This document shows, piece after piece, positions 10,396 to 22,241 of a DNA stretch of 64,000 bases. How positions within the stretch are numbered: position 1 is the first letter of the stretch; each line of letters begins with the position of its first letter. A model generated the notes under the pieces. The model saw only the letters and a program-made list of their open reading frames with translations. It was not told where the DNA came from and made no database searches. Source of the DNA: Oscheius sp. JU75 (Eukaryota > Nematoda > Chromadorea > Rhabditida > Rhabditidae). The translations under genes and the position numbers were made by a program. The stretch lies in NCBI GenBank assembly GCA_037178855.1, contig JASJZC010000005.1, forward strand, positions 10,292,001-10,356,000. Reading direction: 5' to 3'.

Positions 10396-11272
10396 GAGAG
10401 AAGGACCATTGAGAAGAGTGGCGGAGGGGAATCGACGGTAGTTCTAGACAGATAGGTAGATGATAGTACAAGGAAAGGAGCAGGTTCAGAGGCAAACGCA
10501 GTTGACAGGCTGTACGCTCAGAAGAAAGCCAGAAAAAGGGGGCCTCAAACCAAGAAGGGTAGGAAGAAGGTGAAACAATGAGAGAGTCAGTGGTTTTCAC
10601 TAAAACTTAGAGATGAAGGCTTCGCAGTAGAACAGCTGACAAAGAGAAAGACAAATAGAAAGACACCAAGGAAGCTACCCGACCACGAAAAGAACAAAGA
10701 AATATTGCCCCCACAGGCCTATGTTTATTGTTCAGATCCAGAGAAGAGCCATGATCACAGGGATGGAGGCCTCGGTGATCTGCTTGGCGCTGTTGATCTT
10801 TGGGGCAGCTTTAGTGATTTCCTCGACGGTTGTAGGAATTTCGGTGATCGTCAATGGCTCTTCAAAAATGGCAGCAGCAGTCGTGGGAGAGTCCGGAAAC
10901 GACTCGTTCTTTGCAGTAGAATCGGCTGGCAGAGTGGCAGCACTGGTCAGCCCGGTATCGATATTGTTCGGGACGGCGGGGGCTTTGACAGCAGTAGTAG
11001 GAGGAGCAGGAGGAGGAGCTCCATGACAGGCGGCCAGCAGCAGCACCAACAGAAGGGAGAGCTTCAGAAAGGCAGCCATCTCAGAGCAGCAAACGAGGTA
11101 AAGTGACCTTGGTACAGAAGCCACTTCTTACGGTACTTCATAAGCGGGTTAGGTTGACAAGTTCTGACAAGTTTGGCATTTAAACTTGACAGGCGCTGTT
11201 TTGTTATGTTCCAGAACTTGTTTGCTGGCTTCGAGAGAAAGTGAGACAATAGGACAGAGAGACATAGAGACA
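10396..11272 (-). repeat. 877-bp inverted duplication, left copy
   Basis: This segment is the reverse complement of 31762-32638. Both copies are 877 bp long, and translations in three frames, on both strands, agree residue for residue over the shared region, so identity is at or near 100%. The distal edge lies in a GACATAGAGACA simple tract; the proximal edge is GAGAGAAGG. It contains one complete small gene. Confidence 0.9.
10732..11079 (-). CDS. small secreted Pro/Thr/Ala-rich protein, copy 1
   Basis: Single-exon ORF of 115 residues starting MAAFLKLSLLLVLLLAACHG, a clear signal peptide. The mature part is low in Cys and rich in Pro, Ala and Thr (PPPAPPTTAVKAPAVP; later TITEIPTTVEEITKAAP), ending in a short hydrophobic tail. 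The start at 11079 is preferred over the in-frame ATG at 11124 because it begins the signal peptide. The identical gene sits at 31955-32302 on the other strand, inside the duplicated 877 bp. A minus-strand AATAAA follows the stop (10724-10729). Family unknown. Ser/Thr richness suggests O-glycosylation, which is an inference. Confidence 0.7.
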   Translation of the reverse strand: MAAFLKLSLLLVLLLAACHGAPPPAPPTTAVKAPAVPNNIDTGLTSAATLPADSTAKNESFPDSPTTAAAIFEEPLTITEIPTTVEEITKAAPKINSAKQITEASIPVIMALLWI

Positions 11273-11412
11273 GAGACAGGAAGTAGAAGACTTTCAGAGG
11301 GCAGCAGTCGAGTTTCTTGCGTGATTGTGCGCGCAGCCTCTTCTCGGGCATCAGCCATTCGAAACGGGTTATCACCCCCCGACCGAGGACGGGATACACA
11401 CATTTAGTCGGG

Positions 11413-14320
11413 ATGTCCACCACAACCGGCATGACGACCTTGTTCACGTTTCTTTTTGTTATTTTCATTGGTTGTCAGGCCAGGCAAGTGCTGCATGGGA
11501 GGAGCAATTGGAATCGAGCACAGCAGGGTCAGTTTTTTTTTAATTTTTGGTACCAACGATGTTTTCAGGCAATCCCGGAGTAAAAATCCGCTTAACCCAA
11601 AAAGGAATCAATCATATGAAGACGGTCGGAGTCAAGTTGCTCAATGAACAGGTCCCTTTGCTTTTTTGATTCCTTCAACCCAAATTCAGATCTCACAAAT
11701 ACAGAACTACCACACTAATTTCGAGTTCTCACAGCCCGGTCTCCAAGGAAATTGCGATCTAACCAATGTCAGAGTTAAACAGTACAAGCCACCACAGGAA
11801 TGTTTTTCAATTTCAATGCAAATTTAGTATTGTTCAGGTGTCCATAGCCTACCTTCTTCCTCCACGATCAGTCCAACTCGGCCTTCAGGATATGGACTTT
11901 ACGTAAGTATTGGGTTTTGGGTTTTTTATTGTTATTAGTATTAAAACCTGCTTCTTGGACCACTCTTCTTGAAAACACTCGTTAACGCATATTCCAGCAT
12001 CCAAGATAAGACAGTTGACTAGGGATAGGTACAACTATTTGAGATCCTTTGATGAGCATGTTGGGGTAAAGGGGTCTGTAATCTGTACTTCGCATAGCAA
12101 AGTTAGCTGGAGGCTCTCCTAGACTAAAAACCTTTGACTGACTGTCCCAACTTCATGCAATTCTAGGCTAGAAGGTCTCTTCGACGCCACTGCCGGTCTC
12201 TTCCGAGTCAACGGAGCTGTTGAAGGGACTCTGGAAGGAATGTCCATAGCCATAACCACTGACTTTATCAGCACTCCTGATGGACAGATGGCGGTTCAGG
12301 TATTTCCAGTCAGTTTTAGGCCAACGGTCAGTTCAGGTAGTCAACTGCTCAACAGTGATCTACCGTAGTCACTTCAACATCAATCCATATGGACCCTTAG
12401 GTCCTTTGATCAAGACCTTGGAGGTATCACTGTAGTTTTTGGCGGCAAACTTAAGTTTTAGGCCTTCATTAACGAGCAGATACGGGGGCGAATCCCTACG
12501 ATGTTTTGTAGTCGGCTGAAGCACTTGATTGAGGAGAACAGCCCCAGGATTTTCGCAAAACTGACCAGGACCAACTTCGAAGATCATTTTAAAGGAGAAT
12601 TCACGGACAAAGAGGTCATCAAGAGGTTATTGGAGCTTATATGAAAGGATAGTCAGTTTCCAGTTTTATTGCCAACTTTGTGAGAGGACTGTTCATCGAC
12701 AACAGGAACATTGCTCAGCCTTTGGTGACCAACGACTTCTTTGAGTCGCAGCACAGAGGAGAGATCAGATATCAGTACAACAATGAGCCAACTCCATTCT
12801 TCCCAACGTGAGTTTCTCTTGGCACTCACAAAAATCTTCTATTCGACATTCTGCTTGACTCTCTAAATCCAAATAAGATGTCTGTTTAGTCCAAGTAAAG
12901 TTGGAAAATCTGTAGCTTTCTGGACGTCGTGAGTATCAAAGATCCGAAAGCTTGTAGCCGTTTAATAGTTCAAGTTTGTCAAATTCCCGTATCAACCCTT
13001 GTCTGTAGCTTGATCATGAGCGTTGGAAGCAATCCAACAGTCACAACCGTCTGCCCCCATTTTGATGCAGAGGCCGTTGGGTATTAGTCATTGACAGAGA
13101 TGAGTATGACAGGCTAACAGAGTGACCATGACGGGTAGTATGAGACAGAGACAAATGACGACAGTTGAAGGATAGAGAGACAGTTCTGGTGACTGATCAG
13201 GACAAAGTAAGACTGCTGTCCCTGATATCACAGACACAGCCAGAGGGTTCAATTGAAGGTGTCGGAGCAAGTGCCATAGAATGGCCGATTTGACAGATAC
13301 AGCTTCAGAGATTCCGGCTCATAGTATGAGTCTACAGCTGTCTACATGCTTGACTTTGATTTGTAAAACAGCACCGGCTCCTGTCTACAGTCACGAAAAA
13401 AATTGCAGTCCGGAATGTGCTAGCTTCGCCAGAAATCCCCTTCTTTCAGCATAATGAACACTGCTCCTGACTCTGACCGAATGCTATACTTCTACGCCTC
13501 GGACTACCTCTTCAACTCGCTCCTATACCACGCTTATCAGACTAACAAGCTCACTATTGAGGTTAGATCATTTTGGTTTCAACGGTAGTTTCTTTTAGTT
13601 GAACAAGAACAATCTCCCTAAAGAGTACCAGGGTCTGGTCTCGACCACTTGCAACGGTGGTGGAGGATTCGCATCAGCTGTTTGTGTCGGAAAACTGATC
13701 CCGGCCATTGCTGAAGCCTATCCCAATACGACCACCTCCTTTGTTTTGATCCCTCACGGTTTACCAGACTTTGCGTTTAATGGAGAGTCGGGAGCTATAA
13801 GACTGTCCTGTAGGTTTTTCTACAGGGCAGAGAGACAGCAATTTTCAGCCAGAATACTGACCTATGTGGACGATCGCGGACATCCTAAGCAGATTATGGT
13901 CTCGTCGGCCGATGGTCAGGCTGACATCATGCTGTCGGCAGCCGAGGGGAAGCTGAGTGGGGAATTGAAGCTGAACAAGTGAGTGACAGTGACAGTGATA
14001 GTACATTTCCAGACTTAATGTTCGTCTTCACCGATCCACTGTCCCTGTTGAGCCTACCTCCATAGAGCAACTGACTCCTCTGGCCAAGACCTTCATCGGT
14101 CCACAGCTGAATCAGGCTATTAAGAAGGGTATGCCCTTCCCTCTCAATGTATTTTTTACCCAAAGTTCCGTCTAAAATTGGATTTCAGGAAACGATCACC
14201 TTCGTCGAGCCAAAGATCAAAATACAAGAAGGCTTCGTGGAGCTAGGAACAGATTTCATTCTCGGGGAAGAGGCGTTACGGCAGAAAATTAGGGAAACTT
14301 TTGCAGAAATCATATTTTGA
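11413..14320 (+). CDS. BPI/LBP-family lipid-binding protein
   Basis: Secreted lipid or lipopolysaccharide-binding protein of the BPI fold. Exon 1 gives MSTTTGMTTLFTFLFVIFIG, a signal peptide. The next exon starts at 11579 with NPGVKIRLTQKGINHMKTVG, the classic BPI/LBP mature N-terminus. Later exons read VSIAYLLPPRSVQLGLQDMD, VVNCSTVIYRSHFNINPYGP, FIANFVRGLFIDNRNIAQPL, MLYFYASDYLFNSLLYHAYQ, LNKNNLPKEYQGLVSTTCNG, AIKKGMPFPLNETITFVEPK and end KIRETFAEIIF at 14318-14320. About ten introns, one of about 500 bp (12930-13448). The donor of exon 1 and one or two internal junctions (around 11.8 and 12.3 kb) are uncertain. Nematode members are thought to act in innate defence or lipid transport. It converges on the small gene at 14368-14731. 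Confidence 0.88.
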
Positions 14321-14367
14321 GTGCAATACAAATAATTTATTAGACTTTTATGTACAAAAGGGGAAAT

Positions 14368-14731
14368 TTAGTACCTTGGGGAAATAGGAGAGGCTGGGGT
14401 TTCTTCGTCTATCACCAGTGATTTTACAGATTTTCTAGTCTCTTTCTCGTTTTCCCACATCTGGAAAACAGTACAGATTGGGAAACAGAGAGACAGTACC
14501 TCTTCAACGACTCCCCACACAAAAGCAGCCAGTCCAATGACAGTTCCTATTATTCCACCTATCAGAAATCCAAGCTGAGTGCTTCTTTTGAGATCCGTAC
14601 CGTATGTTAGTGCTCTGAACGCTATTTCTGATACTAAAAAAAAAAGAAACTCACTCAAGTTTTGTTCCGATCAGAATAAAAATGATTCCGGCTGCTGTCA
14701 TGAAAGAGCCGAGTATACCAACTTCGTTCAT
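14368..14731 (-). CDS. small two-TM membrane protein
   Basis: Three minus-strand exons give about 98 residues: MNEVGILGSFMTAAGIIFIL (first hydrophobic helix), then EIAFRALTYGTDLKRSTQ leading into the helix LGFLIGGIIGTVIGLAAFVW, then a hydrophilic tail MWENEKETRKSVKSLVIDEE ending SPISPRY. Donor GTGAGTTTC and acceptor TATCAG join exons 1 and 2 in phase; exon 3 follows a TTTTCCAG-type acceptor. A minus-strand AATAAA (about 14335-14340) lies 30 bp past the stop and only about 15 bp beyond the BPI gene stop, so the two 3' ends nearly touch. No family recognised. Confidence 0.65.
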
Positions 14732-16015
14732 ATTTGTAAGCTGGCAGGTAAAAAGTTGTGGGAGGTGTGTGAGAAGCGACGCCTCGAAGGGTCATTAAAC
14801 TGATATGGTCGAGTCTTAACTGCACTGAACCGGAGGGTCGAAGATCGCGAGCGGCCTTTGATGCTCGATCTGCTTTGGTTGCCATTGGTAGCCTAAACAA
14901 CGCTCTTATTGGACTCTCCAACCAAAATGTGCTGGACGACCGGATGCTTCGGAACAATCCTCTTCGTTACCGTGTTTCTTATACATCCAGTGGATTTTCT
15001 GTAAAAGTGACCGTATCTTGGACCCAAAAAACCAATTACTTCAATGCACGCATCATTGGTGCCTGGCTAAAAAGACTCGTCAGCATAATTCATGAGGTCT
15101 CATGTTTCAATATGAGCTTCAATCATCCCAAATCCTGTCTCTATCTCTCACTCTCAGTCTCTCTGTCTTTTGTACTTTCTATCTCTCTGTCTCTCCATAT
15201 TTCCGACCCAAAACTTCTTGACCGACGGAAGGAGACCCAAAACCAGTTGCCCCTATCTCCCCTTCTCATCTCACCTGAACATGTACCAACAACTGTCTCT
15301 CTCATCTTCTCATCCAATTGAAATCTTTCGATTAGCCTCCCATTCATCTCGAACTCTCACGCCACTCGACGACACGTCTCATCCTCGAAAAAATACGCTT
15401 GTTTGTCCCCTCTGTCTCTCTGTCTCATGTTTTGGCTTCAGTCTCTCTTCCGTTCCTGCTGCTGCAACATGCCTCTCTCCCTCTAGTCCAAAACAATTAT
15501 AGGACCAGGATTGCCCAAAATTTCTGTTTTCAAGAGTCAGTCCGATCAAAAGTTCAAAAGTTGCTTATTCACATCGTCCCGTCTCGCTCCTATGTCATCA
15601 ACTCTGTTTCGTCTCCGTCTATCATTGCCATCTCTCTGTCTGACCTTCTAGCCAGTTGGTCAATTAGAAGTTTTTCTTTTCACACACTCACATTTCAATA
15701 GCGGGTTCACCGCATGGCTCTCGCCTCTCTGCTGTGGGCACGGTGTTTTCACACACTGACAGAGAGAGAGAGAATGAGAGAGAGGGAGACTCTCTCCCCC
15801 GTCTCTTCTCTCCCTCATCTCTCTCGCTCTAGCAACGCGTCTTTTAAAAATTCCCTGGCTATATTTGCTGGGGGAGTTCCGATTAAAGTGTTTTTCCGTT
15901 TCCCTCTTCTTTTTCTTCCAGATTGCCATTTACTTTCACGCTCCATGTCGAAATAGGCACGTATACACTGGTTTTTTTAACGTTCAAAACGCTTCCAAAG
16001 AGCAAAAAAAGTGAA
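14732..16015. other. intergenic region with simple-repeat tracts
   Basis: No supported gene. TCTCTGTC-type tracts at about 15130-15200 and 15400-15440, and a purine tract followed by its pyrimidine counterpart at about 15760-15830 (GAGAGAGAGAGAATGAGAGA.. then CTCTTCTCTCC..CTCTCTC) that could form a hairpin. Several ORFs of 60-150 codons are composed mainly of these repeats. Confidence 0.45.
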
Positions 16016-16088
16016 AGCCCGATGCGGGGCTCGAACCCGCGACAGCCAGATTAAGAGTCTGGTGCTCTACCGACTGAGCTAACCGGGC
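16016..16088 (-). tRNA. tRNA-Lys (CTT)
   Basis: Reverse complement starts GCCCGGTTAGCTCAGTCGGT with a complete cloverleaf: acceptor GCCCGGT/ATCGGGC (one G-T), D arm, anticodon stem CCAGA/TCTGG with loop CTCTTAA (anticodon CTT), T arm GCGGGTTCGAGCCCCGC. Internal promoter boxes A (TAGCTCAGTCGG) and B (GGTTCGAGCCC) are intact. It lies 107 bp upstream of, and divergent from, the SLC5 gene. Confidence 0.95.
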
Positions 16089-16194
16089 TGTTATCACAAC
16101 ATTTTGCCTGCTATGAACATAATTACTTGCGTCTTTCTCACAACTCTCTTCACATTCCTCCGCTTCTTTTTGTGCCAAAAACCGCTTTTTAGGC

Positions 16195-19100
16195 ATGGAA
16201 AGTGCTGCTGACAACCCTCTCTCCTGGCTCGATTATGCCGTTTTCTGTCTCTCTCTGTCGCTATCGATAGGAACGGGCGTCTATCATGCAGTAAAGTGAG
16301 TTTTGGCTTTGGTTTTGATGAATGGTGTTGGTTTTTTGGGTACCGGAAGAGGAAATTTTTTAGAAATAGACAAACTTAGTGTTCCCTGTTTTAAAGGTAG
16401 GCTCCCAGTCAGTTTTTCTCGTCGTTCACAGCCTCGTGGACAATTGTCCAACGACGCTGTCGTCTGTCGGTCTCTCTCGTTCAGCATTCCCAGTGTAACA
16501 CGTGATGCACAAGATATATGGAGTTCAACTGATCCAAATAGTGGAACACACACGTAGAAACACGAAACGGGGTGAGACTTTCAGTTTTTTGGTCCAAGTG
16601 CGCAGGTGGGTAAACAGCTGCTTTGTCGCCAAATGTTCCAAGGCAGGAGGTAAACAAATGAACGGGGAGGAGGGATGATGACAAGGGGAAGCAAGTCGGA
16701 GTTGTATATTTCCTGTTGGTATAAGGGACAGAGAGACAGAAATGGAAGGGGGGAGAGAGGCGGAAAGACAATGAAGCACATATAGAAGCTTTACACCTTC
16801 GCCTCGATCCTTGGACCCATTTGGTGTTCGCCAAGTTTCCTCTGGTCTTTTTAAACTCATCGACTGTGATCTTTAGTAGCAGCTGCTTACCAGTATTTTC
16901 GGAGAATTCGGCCCTTTAGTAATCTTGTGCAATGGGTATCGCATCTCTTCCAAGACTGCACAACAATTGCATCATACCCGTGCTGAAAACCACGTTTTTC
17001 GGTCTGGCAATGTTCTGCAAGTTGTAGAACAGAGGGCGGCTACAAGCCATCATTAGATAGTTTGGAGGGATTGGCTTTGACTCAGAAAATTAGGTCAAAC
17101 GGTTATGGTGACGTGGTAGAGACAGAGAAAGAGGGGGAAAAAAGGCCGTGTACTCGACAGAGACAGACAGAGAGAAAACAGGAAGACAGTCAGTTAACCA
17201 AAATTTTCAGAAGCCGCTGGCTTATATCCAAAAGTGGCGGGAAGACCAGCGCTAAAGATGAGTATCTTATGGGAGGGAGACAGATGCCACCTCTTCCTGT
17301 GGCCCTCAGCCTCTTGACCACATTCCTTTCAGGAATTCTAATGTTAGGAGTCCCGGCTGAGATGTTTCAGCGAGGTAAGACTACCCTTAACTTTTTCAAA
17401 AACCAACTTTAGGGGCCCAAATCTGGCTCAACTTTGTGATAGGAGTAGCTTCTTCAATCTGTACAGCGCTGATCTTCTTGCCGGTTTTTCACAAGATGAA
17501 GAGCACGTGTCTTCACGAGTATTTTATTCACAGGTAGCCACATTTTCAAGCTTTTTTTTTACATAGTCTAGGTACAACTCCGTGCTCATTAGACGAATGT
17601 TCTCGGGTATCTTTCTTGCCTTCACCGTCATCTACATGTCAATAGTCATCTATGCTCCAAGTGTAGCGCTGGCGCCAGTTCTCAATATCAGCAAGTGGTA
17701 CCTTATTTTGGTGAGTATCGTCTCAAAAATTGTAGTTTGGTAGCGGGAAAGGAAGCCATTCATTCTGGGCTCTTGTCTGTGAACACTGGCATGGTGCAGC
17801 TTTCACAACACGCTGTAGCTGCCCACAGTTTCATATGACTTACTAGCTTACGATGTTGGAAAACTGCCACATCTGAGCTCCTCACAGGAGCGAAGACAGA
17901 AAAATACCATTAGGAGGAAGACATGTGGTTAAAAGGAATTTTTTGCACGAAATGTTGTCAATGAAACTACGGTTTTTAATGCTTCATGTTGTTGATCTTC
18001 GCGCGATTTTGTCCGGGTACTGTTAAAACTTATCATGGTTCTCAAAGACTATATTGACGGTCTTCCTACGGTTATTAAAGTTTTGTTCTTTGAAATCTAA
18101 CTGCTCATTGTCAGCATTTTGTAGCCGTCTACGTAAGCCTAAGCCTGTTAGAAAAACCATGAACATACTCTTCAAAACGATGTTGAAAACTGCAAATGGA
18201 AAGTTTTGTTTAGATCTTCGGCCTCTGCACAACCCTCTACACCTGCATCGGAGGGCTGAAAGCTGTCGTTTGGACCGACTCTCTCCAGGTAATCTCTTCC
18301 CTTCTCCTCTTTTTATTAGTCTCTCCAGGCCGTCCTTATGTACGCCGGTGTGTTCTCTCTAATCTACAAGGGACTGAGCCATCCGAAAGTTGGAGGCCTT
18401 GGTCGGGTCATGGAAGTGGCCTATGAGAGCGGCAGAGTCACTGAACTATTCCGTTTCGACTTCAGGATTGATCAGGTCTGTACTCTCTCTGTATTTTTTT
18501 TCGAACTCTAGCTTCAGTACAACTCCTTCTGGATCAATGTGGTGTCCGGCACGATTACCTGGCTAGCCTCTTTTGGGGTCAATCAGCTGGCAATTCAACG
18601 CTACTCGTCCCTTCCATCCTTGAAACAAGCTCAGGGGATCATCTACTACACCCTGATTCCCTTCATCATCTTGTGTTCAATTGTGGCCTTTGTCGGCTTC
18701 ATCGTGCTGACTTTCTACCACAACTGCAATCCTATAGAGACCGGACTGATCAGAGAAACGGATCACATCACGATTCTTTTCGCCAAGACTATACTACGTG
18801 AGTTTGGGGACATTGGGAGAGTCAGAAGCTCAATAGACCCAGTTCAAAGGAATTGTCTAGGGTCTAGTTGAATTATTGCCCCCCAAGTTCGGCTATGTTG
18901 GTGGTACTGTAGAGACTGAAAATCAGGTTAGATAGCATGTATGGATGGTATGTAGTAGATGGCACGGAAAACCACATCATATACTCTTCTATTTTCAGAG
19001 CCCACTCCCGGCCTCTTCGGTCTCTATGTCTCCTGCATCATGTCAGCTACTCTCTCCACTCTCTCGAGCGGAATGAACAGCATGGCAGCTGCCATCTACG

Positions 19101-19831
19101 AAGATTTCCTAAAACAACGGCTTGACGGAAAGATCACGGATTCTCAAGCTGCTACCCTGAACAAGGGTATTGTGGTCATTTCGGGACTCATTGCTACCTC
19201 CTTGGCCTTTGCTGCTGAGCCTTTAGGAGGAATTCTGAGAGTGAGTCAAGTGTCTGACAGTGTGAGACTTTCTTCAGGTTTGTATCTCTGTCATGGGAGC
19301 CATGTCCGGCCCGATGGTTGGAATCTTTGTCTTGGCCATGTTCTTCCCGTCTTCAGGATTCTGGAGCTGTATTATTTCCTTCGTGGTCTCGAATGTAATC
19401 ATGATGGGAATCTGCATAGCCAACTATGTCCAGGATCCGTATAGGGATTTATTTCTACCTACCAATACAACGTGAGTGATTGCATCTCTATCTCTCTGTC
19501 TTTTTGTCTCTCTGTCTCTCACTAAAAAGTTTACAGAATCGCTGGCTGTGGTGGCTTCACCAACTTCACAGTCCGCCCTCTTCCTAACTACAATGCCCAT
19601 TACGGAGACCCCAACGCCTGGTTCATCTCCAAAATCTCCACATATGGCTACCCACTGGTCGGCTTCATCATCATGATGGCCATTGGCATCTTCGTCAACG
19701 CCGTCTACAAGGAGGAAAAACCCGAGAAGATCCGTCATCTGACCTACTTCGGTCGCAACGAGCCATGGCCCGACTCTGCTCACGAGCTCGACCACTTCCT
19801 ATCTGAGAAAGCTGCTCGAATGTCCATTTAG
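16195..19831 (+). CDS. SLC5-family sodium:solute cotransporter
   Basis: Multi-pass Na+-coupled transporter. Exon 1 (16195-16295) encodes MESAADNPLSWLDYAVFCLS; a 0.9-kb intron leads to 17211 with DEYLMGGRQMPPLPVALSLL and GVPAEMFQRG, the hallmark SLC5 N-terminal block. Further exons: AQIWLNFVIGVASSICTALI, YNSVLIRRMFSGIFLAFTVI, IFGLCTTLYTCIGGLKAVVW, FGVNQLAIQRYSSLPSLKQA, PTPGLFGLYVSCIMSATLST (start of the core TM8 region), AMSGPMVGIFVLAMFFPSSG, and a last exon ending SEKAARMSI at 19829-19831. It fits the monocarboxylate/vitamin branch (SLC5A5/6/8/12-like) by eye, but the substrate cannot be fixed. TTTTTAG ends 2 bp before the ATG, suggesting a trans-splice acceptor. AATAAA at 19918-19923. Confidence 0.92.
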
Positions 19832-20266
19832 ACGCCTTTACTTGCCAAAACACGAGAACGAAAAACGGGTAGCGACGTGTGATAGACAGAGATAGTTCCA
19901 AGAGATTCGCTTTGTTGAATAAATTGTTTGATCTTTCATACTCTAACTACTTCCCAGCAGTCTCAAAATTTTATATTCAATTCAAGAACAATAATGAGAG
20001 AGATCTGTCCTGTAGATGCAGAAACCGATGACTTGCGTAAAGTTGTATCGGAATAACCAGACTACTGATCTCTCCAAGATGGGCAAAGTGCCGCGTGATG
20101 AGACTGAAAAAGAGCAAGTGATAACGTCTGTACTAGGGCATGGTACTAAGCCTGAATAGAAGAAACTTTGTCAGTTTTTTTTGGATCAGACCTGTACCCA
20201 AGAGTAAAAAACTGGTAGAAATAAATTTTCCATGCTTATATATCAAGAAACCATGTCACAAGGTTT
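19832..20266. other. SLC5 3' flank
   Basis: AATAAA at 19918-19923 fits the SLC5 poly(A) signal. No gene seen in the rest. Confidence 0.5.
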
Positions 20267-20584
20267 TTACCAGCTGTTTTCGCGGTTTTGGGCGCCGCGG
20301 TATGCTTTCTGCGGCATATCCGGTGTCTTGTACCGCTCCTGATACCGCTGAAAACGTGTTTGGAGCTCTGTGCCAAGTTTTCGCTGTAATTGAACCACGA
20401 CTGCAGTAAGTGAATAGGCAATTTTGAATTTCTGGAAAAACTGCCGTCCTGGAGGCCTTAGGATAAAGCAGTAAATAACGTTGTCGCCTAATACATCTAT
20501 TTCAACTAGAGCTCCGTCGGTGGCGATTGCTCGGACAATCCATAACGTGAACAGCTGGTCAAATGTCTCACTACTTCCCGCCAA
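20267..20584 (-). CDS. hypothetical protein (weak)
   Basis: An uninterrupted 105-codon minus-strand ORF with non-repetitive composition, starting MAGSSETFDQLFTLWIVRAI and including VEIDVLGDNVIYCFILRPPG and a charged C-terminal part with QRYQERYK. No signal peptide, no motif I recognise, and no splice pattern that extends it convincingly. It might be one exon of a longer gene or a chance ORF. Confidence 0.3.
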   Translation of the reverse strand: MAGSSETFDQLFTLWIVRAIATDGALVEIDVLGDNVIYCFILRPPGRQFFQKFKIAYSLTAVVVQLQRKLGTELQTRFQRYQERYKTPDMPQKAYRGAQNRENSW

Positions 20585-22241
20585 ACCTACGGGAAATTTA
20601 CTCGCCCTTAGGTTGCTTCATCTGGAGTTACAGTATTATCAAGTTTCCATTGCGGTATAGAAATGACTCTATTCTTCTTCCCTAATATGATGCTCACCCT
20701 GTCAACGATCTGCAGTTTACCTCCTTTCCTTATTCCTTCTCTTCGCAAATCACCAAAGAAGGTCAAAATACTAGGTTATGTAAGAGCTAAGCCTCAAGAG
20801 AATGTATCTGTAAATAGGAAGTTTTATGACAAAAGATGAATACAGAGGAGAGAACAAAGTGGAAAGAGGTGTGTTTTGGGCTGTCTAGCGTCCACATTTG
20901 AATATTGTGCTTAGCGTATCCGCCCAGCGAATATGTGCTGGGCGGAGATGCTAAGAGTCAGATTCTCTTTATGTACGTACAAAAAAGAGCGCGAAGTTTG
21001 AGTTATAACGGAGAGTATCCAGAAAAGTGATGACACTTTGTTACGAAAATATGGTTGTGAGAGTGTTCTGAGAGACAAAGAGAGTGGGAGATAAAGAGAC
21101 AGAGGGACAGTGAGACATTTCAACGTACTGAAACTCTTGAATTGCCATAAAAAAGACAAAGTATTGGCGCCCTGTCATTCAAAATCTTTATCTTGCACTT
21201 AACCTCGAACACCTTCTCTACTTGACACCTCTGTCGGACACCTAATTGGCCGGCTGGACATGGGAGACAGTGTGGAACCTCCGGACATACCTGGTAGATA
21301 CTGTTATCCACAACATACAAGCTGTTTTCCGAAATCGAGAAATGAAAATGGATTCTGATAATTGAAGTTGGAGATTAGATATGATAGAAGATCTGCGTCT
21401 GTTCAGATTGTATAGCTCTTGTTTCTCTAGCTTCTCGCTCATCTACCGTCAGTTCTCTCCAGTTTCTGAATTTTTTTTTAAGTCGAAGACGATATTGTTG
21501 AATTATTGGCTTATATCGAAGATGATTAGCCTTTACGCAGGCTCTTTTCAGCTCATAATTCTATCTCCCACGGCTGTTCTGATGACTCTCTGCCTCGCAA
21601 AACTTTAAGCTAGAACTTGTCGAACAAACAGGACAACGGAAACGATGCTTTTTCTTCTGAAGTTCTTGCAGAAGTTGTCTGCTAACCACATGGCACCAAA
21701 GTTATTGAGTTTTACAGCTTGGAGCTTGTAAACAGTGGTCAACAAGTCATAAATTTTGTTTGACAACTTCTCTAGAAAGATTGAGTTAGTCGTTCCGGTG
21801 GACGGTCAATTCCCCTTCGGGTAGGCCAAAAGCCTCGTGGCAACCTGTCACCTGCACTGCTGGTTAAGATCCTCAAGGTTTTAATTTTTCATCAAAGAGT
21901 CTCCACCGCCAGCTTCTCCCTCACTTCAAAGCCGAGCTTCCGCCTCAACCTCTCCCAACTTCGAGGCACCATGCCATTGGGAAGCTCTTAATTGGCGGCA
22001 TGCTTTCATGTGCTCTACCAGCGTCCCTTCCGGAGGTCCATGATTATTGAAACTTATCATTAGATCAAAGGGCTGCCGCCAAAAATGGGCGGGTCCAGTA
22101 CAGTAGCCAGATATATAACGGTGTTTGGAACAGTGGAAAGGGTCAGTTATGCTCCAGATAGGCTTTTTTGATCCCGTCGAGTTCATTACTGCCGTTACAG
22201 GTAGGTAGCCTGTTTTCTCCAATACTATCATATTTCCAGAC
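20585..22241. other. intergenic region
   Basis: No convincing gene. On the minus strand near 21.2-21.3 kb there is a short Cys-rich frame (CPEVPHCLPCPAGQLG) after an AG, possibly a lost exon. A TTTCCAG ends at 22239, 2 bp before the GATA-factor ATG. Confidence 0.4.

Noticed and set aside
10705-11106. 133- and 101-codon + strand ORFs over the inverted duplication
   Set aside because: Antisense of the signal-peptide gene; no start context or motif. They are repeated at the other copy only because the DNA is.
14875-15502. ORFs of 110-148 codons
   Set aside because: Largely translations of TCTCTGTC repeats (LSLSVSLS), no splice structure or motif.
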